A stretch of DNA of 64,000 bases from Engraulis encrasicolus (GCF_034702125.1 NC_085875.1:17097506-17161505), one strand, 5' to 3'. Counted from the stretch's first letter, positions 34,938 to 47,452 are shown. Translations and numbers: made by a program. The notes: generated from the sequence alone by a model not told the origin.

Positions 34938-35568
34938 TCACTGCCCTTGACCAACTATGGTGTTAATTCCAGTTTTAGCAGCTTGAAAATATCGCTGCCA
35001 ATTGGTAAACATATTTACCACCTGTCCTCTGGTAGTCTCAACACGGACTCGTCTCGCATTCTGATTCCCAATATATTTGTCCCTTGCCAGCCAATCTACA
35101 TATGCCTCCTCCTCATTCATGGCCTGTACGAAGCGATTCACATCACCGACAACTTCCTGGGTTTCTGCTGCAAGCCAATGTGTAAGGGCCTGCTTCAGCA
35201 CTCGACTGTACTCACCATATATCAGTGCATTAGCATTGATGTACAGCTCATCTTCATCAAAATGCGCTGTGTGTTTGGAATATGGTAGGTCTCCTTCATG
35301 AAATCATCCACAACTTTGTGGTAAAATGAAATTACACCATTGTTGATAACATGCTCTCCCCTTCTGGACCTTTTACCATCATCAGCAAGAGGGTCGTTTA
35401 ACTGAAAATTCTGGTTGATGCGTAGGATCTTCCGCAGTGTCGTTTCTCGAGTGTCTTGCATTTTCTTCTGATCAGCCTTAGATCTCACTGGCGGCCCCCC
35501 GGTCTGTGGACGTACCTTTCCCTTTCCCACTTCTATGATGAAGGCCTTCAGGTTCGTATCAGGAACAC
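34938..35568 (-). pseudogene. Second exon of an unrecognised gene, frameshifted
   Basis: The acceptor CTTCCAG|GTGTTCC gives VPDTNLKAFIIEVGKGKVR and onward, with a phase match to the exon 35739-36030 (A|GT). The frame runs to ETYHIPNTQ near 35270. A one-base offset then moves the coding potential to another frame: FDEDELYINANALIYGEYSR followed by LKQALTHWLAAETQEVVGD to the stop at 34938. Either a base is missing (pseudogene or assembly error) or a tiny unseen intron exists (CAAACACACAG is acceptor-like). I do not recognise the family. The product would be soluble, with Lys/Arg clusters and no membrane segment. Confidence 0.55.
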
Positions 35569-35738
35569 CTGGAAGACACAGCATACAATCAAACATTTTC
35601 TGATATCTGCAAAAACACAAATCTTTAAGCCTAAGGGTCTTTCCACCATGCCACCAGAAAAGAAAACTAAGCACAATAAAAATGTCAATTATGAAAAACA
35701 AGAAAAGAGACAGGTCATTCAAGGCATACAATACGTAC

Positions 35739-36030
35739 TTGCCACATCCATTGCAGCCTGGCCAGATGCTTTGCCTGAGGAGAATCTAAAAGTTGATGAT
35801 GATGACGATGTTGAGCTGTCAGACGCATATCCTGAAGAACTCCTGAAAGACTTGTCATATTTGCCTTTCTGTCCAAGCCTTCCATTGATGACTTTAAGTT
35901 TCTCATCTGCCAGAGCCTTTTTATCAGCAGCTACAGCCAGAACCCACTCCACAGCCTCTTTCACCGATCCCACCACTGGAAGGAGGCCATCGATGAAGCC
36001 AACCCATACCAGGTGTCCAGCACTCGTCAT
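35739..36030 (-). CDS. First exon of an unrecognised gene
   Basis: ATG at 36030 (MTSAGHLVWVGFIDGLLPVV, then GSVKEAVEWVLAVAADKKAL) through a Ser-rich stretch (SSSGYASDSSTSSSSS) to the donor GGCAA|GTACGT. 97 codons plus one base; the split codon joins the exon starting at 35568. The helical, Ala/Lys-rich middle and Ser-rich end do not suggest a known domain to me. Codon structure and splice signals support it as real or once real. Confidence 0.55.
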
Positions 36031-36689
36031 TGCAGGAGGAACTCAACTGGACATTAGGAAAGGGACATATTGTTCATTGATTTTTGTGACCTCCAAAATC
36101 ATGCTACTTATATAGAAAATATACAGTACTCTTTACACCCTGCTCTTTTATAGTGAAGTCTTGTTGGTAATGTTTAGCTTCCTGAGGATAATTCTGTTTT
36201 GGAAATACAATAGATTGATGTAAGTATTTTTCTTCAGTTGAAGCAGTGTAGGCCTATGTAAGCAATATTTACTGTTTCTCAAAAGTAGGGAAATAGAGGA
36301 TATTTTAGTTGGTTACCAAAATATTTTGTCAAGCTTTTGTCATACTAACAGAAAGATCTGAAATTATTATGAGGAACAACTTTCACACCAATGACAGAAC
36401 TGTTCTAATTCATATGAATCACAATAGCCAAATGAAATCCAATCTTGAGTCAAGTAATGTGTTATCACATGCCACTGCAAATAACATTTGACAGCGAGAA
36501 CAATTGTTAAAGTTTTTTTGCCTTACCCGGTAATATGTTCAGAGGAACAATACACGTCAGTGCTGTGGAGAGTTTGGGCTGAGGTTGAACAAAGCACCAC
36601 CAACAGTGAAATGGAGATCGGTTCTCAACGGCCTCTGCACCCAAGAGGAGCGAAGGACTTAAGTAGAAGTCAAGCTATGTCTGATTAGC

Positions 36690-37190
36690 AGATGTTTTAG
36701 GGAAGTGTGTTGCTGATTGCCAAACCTGCAGTGAGACTGCATGATCTACCAGTCAGTGGTGTAGCGTAGAACGCGGGTATACGGAGTATACCACTTCTAC
36801 ATTTCAGGGATTTCAGTATACCCACTTAAAATTGATTGATCCATTGTTTTGAATGGCACAAATATATACAGTATACCCACTTCAAAAAAATCTCAAATAT
36901 ACAGTATACCCACCATAAAAAGGTAGACTACACTACTGCTACCAGTAGCATTCCAGTAACTGCCCATGTACATGATCTCAGCTATCTTAGATATTCTCTG
37001 CAACATGGGTGTCACTATAGATTTGAGAAATAGGCTTAGCCCCAGGATTGCGGAGGAATACACCTGTGTCTAGCAAGATGCTTTGAGGAAGGCTGTTGCT
37101 GATTGCCAAAACCGCGGCATGAGACTGCATGATCTAGCATTCCAGTAAATGCCCATGTGACCTCAGATATCTTAGATACAGCCTACAGTA
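36690..37190. repeat. Tandem duplication interrupted by a MITE
   Basis: GTTGCTGATTGCCAAA...GAGACTGCATGATCTA and CATTCCAGTAA.TGCCCATGT occur at 36705-36990 and again at 37088-37160. The first copy is split by the MITE at 36754-36938. Confidence 0.75.
36754..36938. mobile_element. Short hAT-like MITE with 8-bp target duplication
   Basis: The ends CAGTGGTGTAG and CTACACTACTG are inverted. CTACCAGT on both flanks (36746-36753, 36939-36946) is a perfect 8-bp duplication. The interior repeats AGTATACCCACTT. Confidence 0.88.
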
Positions 37191-37403
37191 AAAAAAGGGG
37201 CCCAATTTACCGGAATTCACATATTGTGCAATGAGAACATCATCTCAGAGTCTTTTTCACTCTTATCAACTTTTCAATGCCTTCAAGAAGAAACTCTGAA
37301 CATGGTTGTATCATTCATGTATAGTATACATTGTTTACCAAGCATGAAATATTATAAATATTAAACCAATATAAAAATGTATGCCATGGTTGTTTTGTCC
37401 ATA

Positions 37404-39086
37404 CAGGGTTCATACACTTTTTCACCAATTTTTTTCCATGACTTTTCCATGACTTTTCCAAAACCTTTTTCTGAATTTCCAGGACCGAAAAACCAATGAC
37501 CAATCGCGCGCGGGGGGTGGGGGCGTATTAGGCTACATTACAGGCTATATTACGTAGCCTATATTATAAATATGTAATTACTGTATATATTTATACTATA
37601 GACTATGGCATATTATATTATATATTACATAGCCTATATTACAAATATGTAAACAATAAACATATTCATACTATAGGTTATCTTTTACTACAAGCTATAA
37701 GCAACCATTATACTTCATGTTGTATTACATTAATTCTGCTATTATTCACCAATGTTATATAATTCGCTTGTCTAATGTACAGTCAGAAATGAAAATGAAT
37801 AGGCCTAGGCCAGCCTATAGCAAATTAGGTCGTGAAATCATCATGAAGACACATTTGTATCAACATGCTCTCTATGGAGATGGATAAATGCTCATCCTGC
37901 CAAAGTAAGAAATCATAGGCCTGCCTACTACACCTGCCTAAGCACAACAGTCCAAAGCTCCTGTAAGAATGATAATGTTGTCATTTGTTGTGGTCGTTGC
38001 TGGAGCAAAAAAAAAAAAAGACTGCACTGTTCGTGGCATAGTTCTAGTCTGACGCCCACTCAAGGAGATGCTAGGGTGAGTTTCATTTTGTGTTACAACG
38101 ATCTGACCGATTTGAAAACAAAGCCACAGATGACTTTTTCAAACTCTAGTCACGCTGCCGTTTACCGTATTTCAAAACATGCGCGTCATGCAGACATTGG
38201 TAATCGTTTGGCTCGCGGTCAGCTGCACATAGACTACTGTACGGATTTCATGTAATCTTTCAGCACACTGGACAAGTTCACTCGCAGGCAGCAGGTGCAT
38301 TGCTTATCAATATCAAAATCTCGGGGCTTACCGAAAGCATAAAGGTTCGCTTGGTGCCCTATCTGGCAAATTAAACCAAGACCAAACAGGTCTTAGGATT
38401 GTATTCCTTTTGGCATTAGCTACGTTTCAGTGGAACCGCTAAATATTTTAAAACGCGTATAACTGCTAACCTGTTAGTAGCTGAGGAGGTAACCGCCTGC
38501 TGTATCTTGCCCTTCAGGTGGCTAACAAGTGCCGCTGCTTCGCCCATATCGGACGGACACATCACAACTTTCGTCCTCTCCAGCCATTGTTGATCATCTT
38601 TTCAGAAAGTTAAGCCGCGCATTGTTGAAGTAACACTTCGCGACATGCTGTAATATCGTACAGAACCCCATTTCTTTTCTAGGATTAGAGCTATGATCAC
38701 CTCTCACCACCACGCACACACTACATCTAGCTCGCGCGTTACGAGGCGGGTTGCAAGGTGTGACTGATTTCTAGCGCCAAAAACGCTTGAAACCCGCCTG
38801 GAGCCATTACAACATGCGTTATTTGAAACTCACTCAATTTGGCAACACATGGTTAGGCAGACGCAGCCTGCACTAGACAACATTTCCACGAGAACTCGGA
38901 CATTTAGATTTTATTACGCCGTGGCATCAACTTCATAAAGATAATTGATGAAACACTGGATGGATTTCCATGACTTTTCCAAAACTTTTGACCAAAAATA
39001 CGTTTTCCATAACTTTTCCAGGCCTGGAAATTTGAATTTTCAAATTCCATAACTTTTCCAGGTTTTTCATGACCGTACGAACCCTG
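37404..39086. mobile_element. 1.7-kb DNA transposon derivative with CAGGGTTC ends
   Basis: CAGGGTTCATACACTTTTT at the left and TACGAACCCTG at the right are inverted. TCCATA flanks both sides. The sub-terminal arms share CCATGACTTTTCCA(A)AAC. The interior has GC-rich promoter-like sequence at 38500-38800 but no ORF that I recognise. hAT-like or derivative. Confidence 0.7.
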
Positions 39087-39312
39087 TCCATAGCAATCCT
39101 CATGATCCTTATGATTGCTGTAGAAATTACACTATTAGGTGACATTGGCATGATACAAAAATTGTCGTATTGAAGGCGAAGGTGTGTGTGTGTGTGTGTG
39201 TGTGTTATTTGAGAATTGTATGTTCTCTGTGTAAATTGCATTTGGGATGAAAGATTTCATATAGGCCAAAACTGCATAGGTTATTTTCTTGGCCAAAGGC
39301 ACTTAACTTACC

Positions 39313-39679
39313 TTAAAGGGACACTGTGTGAGATTTTTAGTTGTTTATTTCCAGAATTCATGCTGCCCATTCACTAATGTTACCTTTTTCATGAATACTT
39401 ACCACCACCATCAAATTCTAAGTATTCACTATGACTGGAAAAATTGCACTTTTCATACATGAAAAGAGGGATCTTCTCCATGGTCCGCCATTTTGAATTT
39501 CCAAAAATAGCCATTTTTAGCTGCAAAAATGACTGTACTTGGACCACACTAGAAAATATTTGTTTATTACGTAGTAAACCTTCATTTAAAGATCAAATTT
39601 GGCAATAGGCAGCCCCGTTTCAATGAGCAGCATAGTTGCAGTACCTTTTTTGACCATTTCCTGCACAGTGTCCCTTTAA
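39313..39679 (+). mobile_element. TTAA-flanked MITE, family A copy 4
   Basis: TTAAAGGGACACTGTGTGAG and CACAGTGTCCCTTTAA ends; collinear with copies 2 and 3. Confidence 0.9.
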
Positions 39680-40149
39680 CCTAACTCGATAAGTTTTGAC
39701 AAGTTGCATTGAATAGAATGCCACAAAGTCACAATGAAAACATCATCTCACTGTCTTTTTCACTCCTATCAACTTTTCAATGCCTTCAAGAAGAAACTGA
39801 ACATGCTTCATAGGCTATACCAAACATGGATATTGTGATTATTAATAACTACAATAACTCATGAGTGTCAGGTAGAAACATTTTGTTTAACAAACAATAT
39901 GCTGTCTAAATAGCGTGCTCTATCATCTTGGTAGAGAGCAACAAAGTATAGGCTTCTCTTCTGCCACTCTCTCTGCCTTGTTCTGCTTAGCCCTATGCAT
40001 GGGTTCGCCGTGTTTGTAAACACAGTGCTGTGAGGAGGGGCAAGACACTGGCAGCCAACCATGTGAGCTAATGTTTTGACCATGTTCATGTCTCTCTTGA
40101 TTAATTCCAGAAGCCACAGCCTTCTCATGTAGAGGACACACACCATAGG

Positions 40150-41760
40150 CGGCGCTACAGCAAGACTCTTGGGGAAGCTAAAAAAAAAAATAAAAAAATA
40201 AAAAAGGGGGGGGGGGGGGGGCGTCATCGGAGAAACTGTTGTGGTATCAGGGTCCGGGGGCACTGAATCAGTTGCCACGCAAGGCCCTAACCGCGGCTTT
40301 TGTATATTATCATGACATTAGATGATGTTGAAACAAAATGATGAACAAATAAAACGGAACATTTCCATGCGCAACTACGGGTCTTCATGCTCGTGCGCCA
40401 ATGGAACTGTCAAACGCGACAGGCACACACACGCGCACACACACACACTGAAGGCAGGAGAGGAAGACGGCTAGTTGCCACACCATGGACTATTATCTCG
40501 CAAAAATGTCTCGAGCAATCAAATCATACACCAGACTGACATTTTCATGCGCTAGGTCACTCTACCTCCATCAGACCGGTATCAAAACTCGCAATCAAAC
40601 TCGCAAAACTAATGACGAGGCAAAATGCGCACACACGGGGGGAGACAGGAGAGCAAAGAAGCCAGCTGATTGAGCATATTACCATGCCCAAAAATATCAA
40701 AATGGGGCTATCATATCCAACAGACATATCAGATGTCGGTTTTGCAGCCCAAATAATACAAATATGCTGTAATTTTGAATTTCTATTTGAAGTAGCTTGT
40801 AATGTAGTTCACTACATTTTCCAGATGGCTGTAGCTAGCTTAATATTTCTATTGGATGTAGCTTGTCTAGGGGAGCTAAATGTTAGCTTACTAGTAGCTT
40901 GCGCAGCCAGACACTGTTCTCGCTGCCTCGCACTGTAGTCTACACTGTTCACTCCAGTCACACGCAGATGCCCAACAAACACAAGCGAATCTACACACAT
41001 CACATTACATATGGTAACTAAACCACCCGGGCAGCCCACCATGAATTCAGGAAAGGGGTGCATTTTTGAAAGTGGTGTTAGCTTGGTGACAGGATAGCAC
41101 AGGTGATTTGCTTTGAACTGAAGTGATGGCTAGTTAGACGGAAGACAAGTAGACAACTACATCGATAACAACATTGACAACAACATTGCCAACAAATAGT
41201 AAACTTAGTGCTTCGGCGAGCACATCAGGGGGAAAACGGATTTCCTACCTTATTCTGTCTTGTTAATTCCTGTTACTTGAAGATAGAGGCAAAATATCCA
41301 TTTAGATTCGCCAAATAGGCTATCCATTTATTTATAGATACCTCAAGAGGAAAATTTCAACATTGTGACCTATGGCTGGTGAAAAAAAAAACGAATGATC
41401 TGAAAATGAAATGTAGTGGAATCCCAATTTATTCCAGGGGTCATTTTTATCGAGATATTAAACATTCCAGATTTCATTTCGTAAGCAACGAGACCGCCTC
41501 GTTGCCTGGCTCTCTGTTGAAGCCAGTAGAACTGACACCTGATTGGTTGACCGCAGCATGACATCGCCGCAACGAAACTAGATCTACTAACAAGGTGGAT
41601 AGGCCATTCAGCAGGAAACCCTCGTTTTGGTTCATTGTGTGTGCCTGCGACATTCCATCGCTGGATATAAAAAAATATATATTTTAAAATTTCCTTTTAT
41701 TTATTTCTTATGACAACTTTGGGGAAGCTAAGCTTCCCCTAGCCTCTTAATAGCGCCGCC
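40150..41760. mobile_element. 1.6-kb DNA transposon derivative with GGCGGCGCTA ends
   Basis: GGCGGCGCTA...GGGGAAGCTA at the left pairs with TAGCTTCCCC-type and TAGCGCCGCC at the right. The surrounding CCACAGCCTT(C/T)GCATGTAGA(G/T)GACACACAC recurs on both outer sides (about 40115 and 41803), so flanking host sequence is duplicated. A G-homopolymer of about 16 lies at 40205-40222. No transposase is visible. Confidence 0.65.
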
Positions 41761-41823
41761 CACATACAGTACACACATCACAACATGCACCACAGAAGTA
41801 AGCCACAGCCTTTGCATGTAGAT

Positions 41824-41866
<43 letters not shown>

Positions 41867-41867
41867 C

Positions 41868-42101
41868 ACATTATTACATTACATTGCACTTAGCTGACGC
41901 TTTCATTTTTTTCAAAGCGACTTACAACTATTATTTTTTAGGGTATTGGTTACAGTCCCTGGAGCAATGTGGGGTTAGGTGCCTTGCTCAAGGGCACTTC
42001 AGCCATGGATGGAGATGTGGGGAGAGGTCAGGGGGGATTCGAACCAGCAACCCCTAGATTGAAAGACCAACTCTCTAACCACTAGGCCACGACTGCCCCC
42101 C
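41868..42101 (-). mobile_element. tRNA-derived SINE
   Basis: On the minus strand from 42101: GCAGTCGTGGCCTAGTGGTT (A-box region), then GGTTGCTGGTTCGAATCC (B-box), then a tRNA-unrelated body CCTTGAGCAAGGCACCTAAC and a tail GTCGCTTTGAA...AAGCGTCAGC. This is a classic fish SINE layout. A (CA)n run (41828-41864) precedes it. Confidence 0.9.
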
Positions 42102-43215
42102 GCCATGGCTACACACATCACAACATGCACCACAGAACCAGAGCCATGGAAGTAAGAGTTAGGCTTATCCTATTGACCTCTGTGTTCCATTTTTACACAA
42201 AGATGGCAGCTCAAGGAGCCTTTGAAGTACAGATTGCCATTGACATAGTTCCAAAATAGTTCCAGGAAGTCCGTGTCGAACACAGAAAGTGCAGTAGAGC
42301 TAAATGTAATTCATTTTCATTCATTTTTACTCATCTTGGCTTGTTATGTAGTGGTTCCGTGTTAGTCTCTAGTGAGAATATAACCGCTGCCCAGAATTAT
42401 TTGAATCATGTCACCAGCCGAGTTCCTGTACCCCGGTTGTCACAACTCTGAATTCCATGGCTCTGCACAGAACTAAACACACACATTGGTTCATCTATTC
42501 TGGTCATGTCAATGTCATGGTCAATAAGCTTCGACTTTTTTCGCATACCTCAGGAGATGGCCCATGGGTCACTCAGCAACAACTTAAAGAAACTCCCGCA
42601 CACTGACCATTTCGCTGTTCATTCTTTAATGACGACGTTTCAGTACTAGACCTTCATCAGGCAATCATGGTCAATGTCATGGTCAATAACATTTTAAATC
42701 TACACCAAGGATTTTGTCACCCCTCATGTTGGTATTTTTTCCATTACCAACATAGCTGTACTGTGCCATGCCAGCCCTCAAGTGTTGTGGTTTATCCGGC
42801 AGTACCTGAATAAATTGTTTCATTCTTCCCTGTAGCACCATGCCATTCCAGTTTTTCCTCCAATGGTTTTGGCTCATTTCTTGAAATCAAGCTGAAATTA
42901 TCCAAGTAACAAATAGCCAAACCTGCTTGCAATTTTTCACAAGGGAATGCCGTTTCTTGTGTTTTTGATGACATCAAAAGCTATTTCCATCATAAAAGGT
43001 TTGGGCAGCTGAGGGGCATCATACAGCAACCTGTAGTCTGGGGTAGGACTGCACGATATATCGAAAATGTATCGATAGATTTTAATTTGACTTCCAAAGA
43101 CTGAAAAAAATGCTGCTTCCAGCTTGAAGCAGCCAGTAAACATGAGGAATGCAAACACAGTTCATGTCAGCTGGATGAGTACAATAAGGGCAGATTACTG
43201 GTGATATGAAGTGCA
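42102..43215. other. Non-coding stretch with repeat scraps
   Basis: No gene seen. TTTCAGTACTAGACCTTCAT (42636) resembles ends of dispersed fish repeats, and GTCAATGTCATGGTCAATAA occurs twice (about 42506 and 42667). Confidence 0.4.
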
Positions 43216-43217
43216 GC

Positions 43218-44600
43218 GAGGTTCGAGATAGAATAGAATAGAATAGAAAGCCTTTATTGTCAGTATACAAAGTATACCGAGATTTTAGCTTCCCTACGAA
43301 GTGCACAGTCCTTTATAGATGAACATTGTCCAGTAAGTGTGTGTTCATTGTTGTAACAGCTTTGGGGAAGAAGCTGTTCTTCATCCTATTGGTTCTGGCT
43401 GGCAATGCCTTGTAGCGCCTGCCAGAGGGCAACAGTGTAAAGAGATGAAAGCCAGGATGTGTGGGATCTTTAATGATACTCCTGGCTCTACTTACGCAGC
43501 GTGAGTTGTAGATGGTGGGTATCGGAGTCAGGGGGCAGCCTATGATTTTTTGTGCTGTTTTGGTCACCCTCTGCAGTCTCTTCCTGTCAGCCTCAGTGCA
43601 GCTTGAGTGCCACACTGACACTGCATAGGTCAGCAGGCTCTCTATAGTGGAACAGTAAAAGGTCACCAGCAAGCTTGAGTCTAGATGTTCTTTCTTTCTA
43701 ACTTTCTTAAGTACTCTGAGGAAGTGCAATCGCTGCTGGGCCTTTTTTACCAGAGCCGAGGTGTTAGTCGACCAGGAGAGATCAGCGGAGATGTGTACAC
43801 CTAGGAATTTAAATGAGCTCACTTGCTCTACACGTTCTCCATTGATGTACAGGGGGGCAGGAGCATCTTTGTTCCGCCGGAAGTCCAGGATGAGCTCCTT
43901 TGTCTTGGAGATGTTCAGGGCCAGGTTGTTGGATGCACACCACTCTCCAAGTTTCAGGACCTCATCCCTGTAGGCCTGCTTCTTTCCCTTGGTTATCAGC
44001 CCCACCACTGTTGTGTCATCTGCAAATTTGACAATGATGTTCTCTGGGTGGATGGGGCTACTGTCAAACGTGTAGAGGGAGTAGAGAAGTGGGCTCAACA
44101 CACATCCTTGGGGTGAGCCGGTGCTGAGGGTGCGGGTGGTTGAGAGATGGTGACCTAGTTTCACCTGTTGGGGACGATTAACAAGGAAGTCTTTGATCCA
44201 GGAGCAGGTGGATGATGGAAGTCCTAGATGTCTCAGCTTGGGGATTAGGATGTCAGGAATGATGGTGTTAAAAGCTGAGCTATAATCGATGAAGAGCATC
44301 CTGACGTAGCTTCCTTGTCTTTCCAGGTGACTCAGTGCAGAGTGGAGAGCAATGGCTATTGCATCCTCAGTGGATCTGTTTGCCCGGTATGCAAACTGAT
44401 GAGGGTCTAGGGTTGGGGGGAGACAGGCTTTTATGTGTCTCAGCACCAGTTTTTCAAAGCACTTGGTGATGACTGGAGTGAGTGCAACAGGGCGAAAGTC
44501 ATTGAGGGTGGTAGTAGATGCCTTCTTTGGAGATGCGATGTACTGAGCAACAGCATAGCAGAAAAACTGTTCCCGCGATGACTTAACGCCATGTGACATG
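43218..44600 (-). mobile_element. 5'-truncated non-LTR retrotransposon (Rex1/L2-like)
   Basis: It runs on the minus strand from about 44600 to a 3' tail of TTCTATTCTATTCTATTC (43220-43240) after GACAATAAAGGC. The tail microsatellite and 5' truncation are typical of target-primed reverse transcription. ORF in 43313-44599. Confidence 0.85.
43313..44599 (-). CDS. Reverse transcriptase ORF, N-terminally truncated
   Basis: The recognisable homology starts near [20 protein letters not shown] and runs to the stop. Reverse transcriptase motifs in order: [46 protein letters not shown] (first catalytic Asp), [19 protein letters not shown], and [12 protein letters not shown] (F-A-D-D catalytic box). 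The thumb follows: [15 protein letters not shown]. The C-terminal part ([19 protein letters not shown]) is intact with no internal stop. The endonuclease domain and element 5' end are absent. The first residues of the ORF probably come from flanking sequence. Clade assignment (Rex1/Babar versus L2/CR1-like) is from memory of motif style. Confidence 0.88.
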   Translation of the reverse strand: MSHGVKSSREQFFCYAVAQYIASPKKASTTTLNDFRPVALTPVITKCFEKLVLRHIKACLPPTLDPHQFAYRANRSTEDAIAIALHSALSHLERQGSYVRMLFIDYSSAFNTIIPDILIPKLRHLGLPSSTCSWIKDFLVNRPQQVKLGHHLSTTRTLSTGSPQGCVLSPLLYSLYTFDSSPIHPENIIVKFADDTTVVGLITKGKKQAYRDEVLKLGEWCASNNLALNISKTKELILDFRRNKDAPAPLYINGERVEQVSSFKFLGVHISADLSWSTNTSALVKKAQQRLHFLRVLKKVRKKEHLDSSLLVTFYCSTIESLLTYAVSVWHSSCTEADRKRLQRVTKTAQKIIGCPLTPIPTIYNSRCVSRARSIIKDPTHPGFHLFTLLPSGRRYKALPARTNRMKNSFFPKAVTTMNTHLLDNVHL

Positions 44601-45282
44601 AACGCTGACCAGAAGTCGTGGACACAATGTCTTATCAGAATGCTTCACGCAGTCGCAGTGCGCAGGTGCCCTGCAACAGAATACAAAATCAGTAAATGGG
44701 CAAATACTTTTTAACAGCACATTTACTGATTTTGCATGTATATGTTTCTGGACACCTTAATTTCCTTCAGGATTAGTAAAAGTTACTCAACTCTACTCTA
44801 TCTCAAAGACACGTAGATTTGAATTTGAAGAGACACCTTCACACACATGTTTGTGCATTTTAAAACTGGCCCTCGTGTGCTCGGTGACATCCAGAGAGCG
44901 TGGAATGGCATTTGGCATTTATGCAGCCATGTTCTGGAACCGGCTTCCTGTTGACGGTCCCAACAGTGACATGTTTTAATAAAAATAGAAAAATAGACAT
45001 TTATCCAACAGACACATATTATTTTTGTTGGGTTTGCCATGTCCTATGTTGTGGACTGTTAATGTTCAAGCAATATTTACTTTATTCTACTGTACCTTGT
45101 TCTGATGGAGAGAAAAGAGCTTGGATGCACTTGAGTTGATCAGAATACTAGCCTGGGAACTCCCATACTGCCTTTAGTTCTACACAATCGTTTCGATCTG
45201 AAAGACAGTCTGGCGAGGATGACTCATAACGTCCAAGATCATGGGCGCTGTGTCATAATGGCCAAGCATTCCGAACTTAATT
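44601..45282. other. Non-coding stretch
   Basis: Only a LINE-type 3' tail at 44760-44795 (TTCCTTCAGGATTAGTAAAA with ACTCT repeats) is recognisable. Confidence 0.4.
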
Positions 45283-45411
45283 AGGTAGTCTAATTAAGAA
45301 TTTTAGAAAACTTGCAATAGGCCTACATTTTTTTCTCATATATGCGGGTAATCACCGGGTAAAGTTTCTGCAAATCTGCAAATTAAAAATGTTGGCCTAT
45401 TCACCTAGTGC

Positions 45412-45894
45412 AGGCAAACCTTTTCCTCTGGGGGCCACATTATCGCTCCTGACTGTGATCAAGGGTCGGGATCAATCATGTGGGCTGTATACTAGGCCAC
45501 TGCCTGTTAAGGCCATAATTTCTACTAGCACAAAATAGTTCATCATTACAAGTGATTTGCAAAAGAAGTGAGTACTTCACATGTTTTTCAATTTGAAATA
45601 CCATAGGTATTTATTTTATTTTCTAATAACAGCCATGTAAAATAGCAAGGAAAGGTTAGAAAAATATGGCGATTGACAGTTTATGAGTGATACAATAGAA
45701 ATGGCAGGCCTGTTTATATTACAGTGAGATGAGAAACTATCAAGACAAGAAACTTGTGGTGATTCACACAAGGTTAGTGAAAATTAAACTGTAGGCCTGT
45801 TGATAAACAAAATAATATATTTAAAATATATAGTTTATGTTTTTTTGTGAGGATTGCTGCATCCGGCCCCCGGGCCTTAGTTTGGGGACCCCTG
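45412..45894. mobile_element. hAT-like MITE with 8-bp target duplication
   Basis: The ends CAGGCAAACC and TTTGGGGACCCCTG are approximate inverts. ACCTAGTG occurs on both sides (45404-45411 and 45895-45902). The interior carries GGGGGCCACATT and CGGCCCCCGGGCC, a style common in vertebrate hAT MITEs. Confidence 0.85.
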
Positions 45895-45976
45895 ACCTAG
45901 TGTCTCCAGATCCTTAAGCCTCTGGCAGCCACATTGGAAATAACCTGAATTCTTTAAAATGCTCATGGGGCTGAGC

Positions 45977-46409
45977 CATTGACAGTAAATAGAATGGACG
46001 CCAAATCAACGCTATTTGCCATTCAACGCTTTGAAGCCAGATTTGGGAACATTCCAACTTACATTCCACCTTAGCAACGCCAAACGCAGGTGCTGATTGG
46101 ACAACAACAAGACTTCTAACGGTCAATCAAACCATGTTCTGATGCTCATTGGTCAATTTAACTTTTAATATCTCTCTAAAACAAAACATCACCACAAAAA
46201 ATCACCACCCTGGTAAGTTGGAGAGCAAGGGGACCTACTAGTTGAGCGAAAAATTATCCCATGCATTTAAGGGAGATACAGGGTTTTATGTCTCTCATAG
46301 GAATGAATGGGATTTGGCCATTTTTTGGTCTTTTTGGGTCCAACCTTGGCTCCAACTTGGCTTCAACAATGAAATAGAATTTTGGCCTCCATTCTATTTA
46401 CTCTCAATG
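45977..46409 (-). mobile_element. hAT-like MITE family B copy 2
   Basis: Inverted relative of 8990-9429: CATTGACAGTAAATAGAATG at the left, CATTCTATTTACTCTCAATG at the right. Flanked by GGCTGAGC (45969-45976 and 46410-46417), a perfect 8-bp duplication, which independently supports the hAT assignment of this family. Confidence 0.92.
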
Positions 46410-46604
46410 GGCTGAGCCTATTTTCTCAAACCATGTTGTGCAAGTTATCGACGATCACTGAGAACATGTATGGGTTGTTCTTCTACGAGACAATTTTAGC
46501 AGCAAAACTGGTCATACAAGTATTAGTTCATTATTTAGATCCAATGTATGTATGTATTTATTTATTTATTGTTTTGTGTTGTCTCCTGCGGAACAGGCAT
46601 CCAA

Positions 46605-46617
46605 CCAGTAGATGGCA
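46605..46617 (+). promoter_or_regulatory. CTCF-core-like motif upstream of CINP
   Basis: CCAGTAGATGGCA matches the CTCF core consensus CCASYAGRKGGCR. It lies about 230 bp upstream of the CINP start codon. Motif match only. Confidence 0.35.
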
Positions 46618-46844
46618 GTGTACGCATTGTAATGCATTCGGTCGTTCAATAGACTACCAATGATGAAGATCACAGTACTCTAACGTGCCTGTGTTTCGGT
46701 AGAATAACTCTTTCAAACACCCTGAAATGTTTTGGCTTATATGTTTATGTGAAGAGATTTGTTTTTAACTTAATAAGCTGTTTCACTACGATGCCTGTCT
46801 TGTGAATATTCCGTAACTTTAAGAGTGTTTGACACAGACACAAC

Positions 46845-46851
46845 ATGGATG
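46845..46851 (+). CDS. cinp: CINP exon 1 (start codon)
   Basis: ATGGATG|GTAAGT: only Met, Asp and the first base of Glu are coded before the donor at 46852. This is cyclin-dependent kinase 2-interacting protein (CINP), which in mammals binds CDK2-cyclin, CDC7 and ATRIP and takes part in origin firing and the ATR checkpoint in the nucleus. Five exons (46845, 47025, 53282, 53559, 54342) join in phase to give 215 residues, close to the mammalian length of about 212. Diagnostic matches are SARKLKDNAADWHNF..KWE.LND, GICELE.F.FG, PLF.TWPTSQF and the ending LLLETGHR. The gene is complete; intron 2 is enlarged by mobile elements. Confidence 0.85.
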
Positions 46852-47024
46852 GTAAGTTATGATGACAGTCAACATCACACAGTAGGCTACATTGCATTAG
46901 GCCTACATTACATTGTTGCATGTTTCCAATGGGGGGCAAACATACAGCAACATTAGTGGTGCGGAACTACCAAGTAAATTATATTAACGTGGAAGCTTAC
47001 TTTTTGACATTGTGTGTTGGTCAG

Positions 47025-47184
47025 AGAATGTAACCCCTGGCAGAAAAGGAAACCTGACTGGAAGTGCAAGGAAGCTGAAGGACAATGCTGCTGACTGGCA
47101 CAACTTTAGCTTGAAGTGGGAGCGACTGAACGATGAAGGATCTGCCCATGCAACGAAAATAGTCAACCTGGTGTTAACCAAAGA
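47025..47184 (+). CDS. cinp: CINP exon 2
   Basis: The acceptor is TTGGTCAG|AG and the donor AAAGA|GTAAGT. It encodes ENVTPGRKGNLTGSARKLKD and NAADWHNFSLKWERLNDEGS, the most conserved N-terminal part of CINP (human: SARKIKDNAADWHNLILKWE, from memory). Both ends carry split codons. Confidence 0.93.
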
Positions 47185-47452
47185 GTAAGTGGCCTTATCT
47201 CTCTCTTCTATGGGGCAGGGACATTACCTGATTCCTACCATCTGATATGCTTTCGCATATACATCTGGGACCTGCCCCCAACCGACGCTCTTCCAAATGA
47301 ACCATTTTTTTCAAAACTCTTGCATGTGATTGGATTAAGAATCTGTCCGTCATTTTGACTGACACGCCATTTCAGCCACTCCCGTTGACTCAATCCGTGA
47401 CGTAGTTCACAGCGACACCACGCAGGAGGCAAGACTTTTCATCACAACAAAC

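Noticed and set aside
34875..35288. 137-residue plus-strand frame
   Set aside because: It is antisense to the unrecognised minus-strand gene, whose exons have matching splice phases.
43761..44116. Plus-strand open frames over the reverse transcriptase region
   Set aside because: They are antisense shadows of the 43313-44599 reverse transcriptase ORF.
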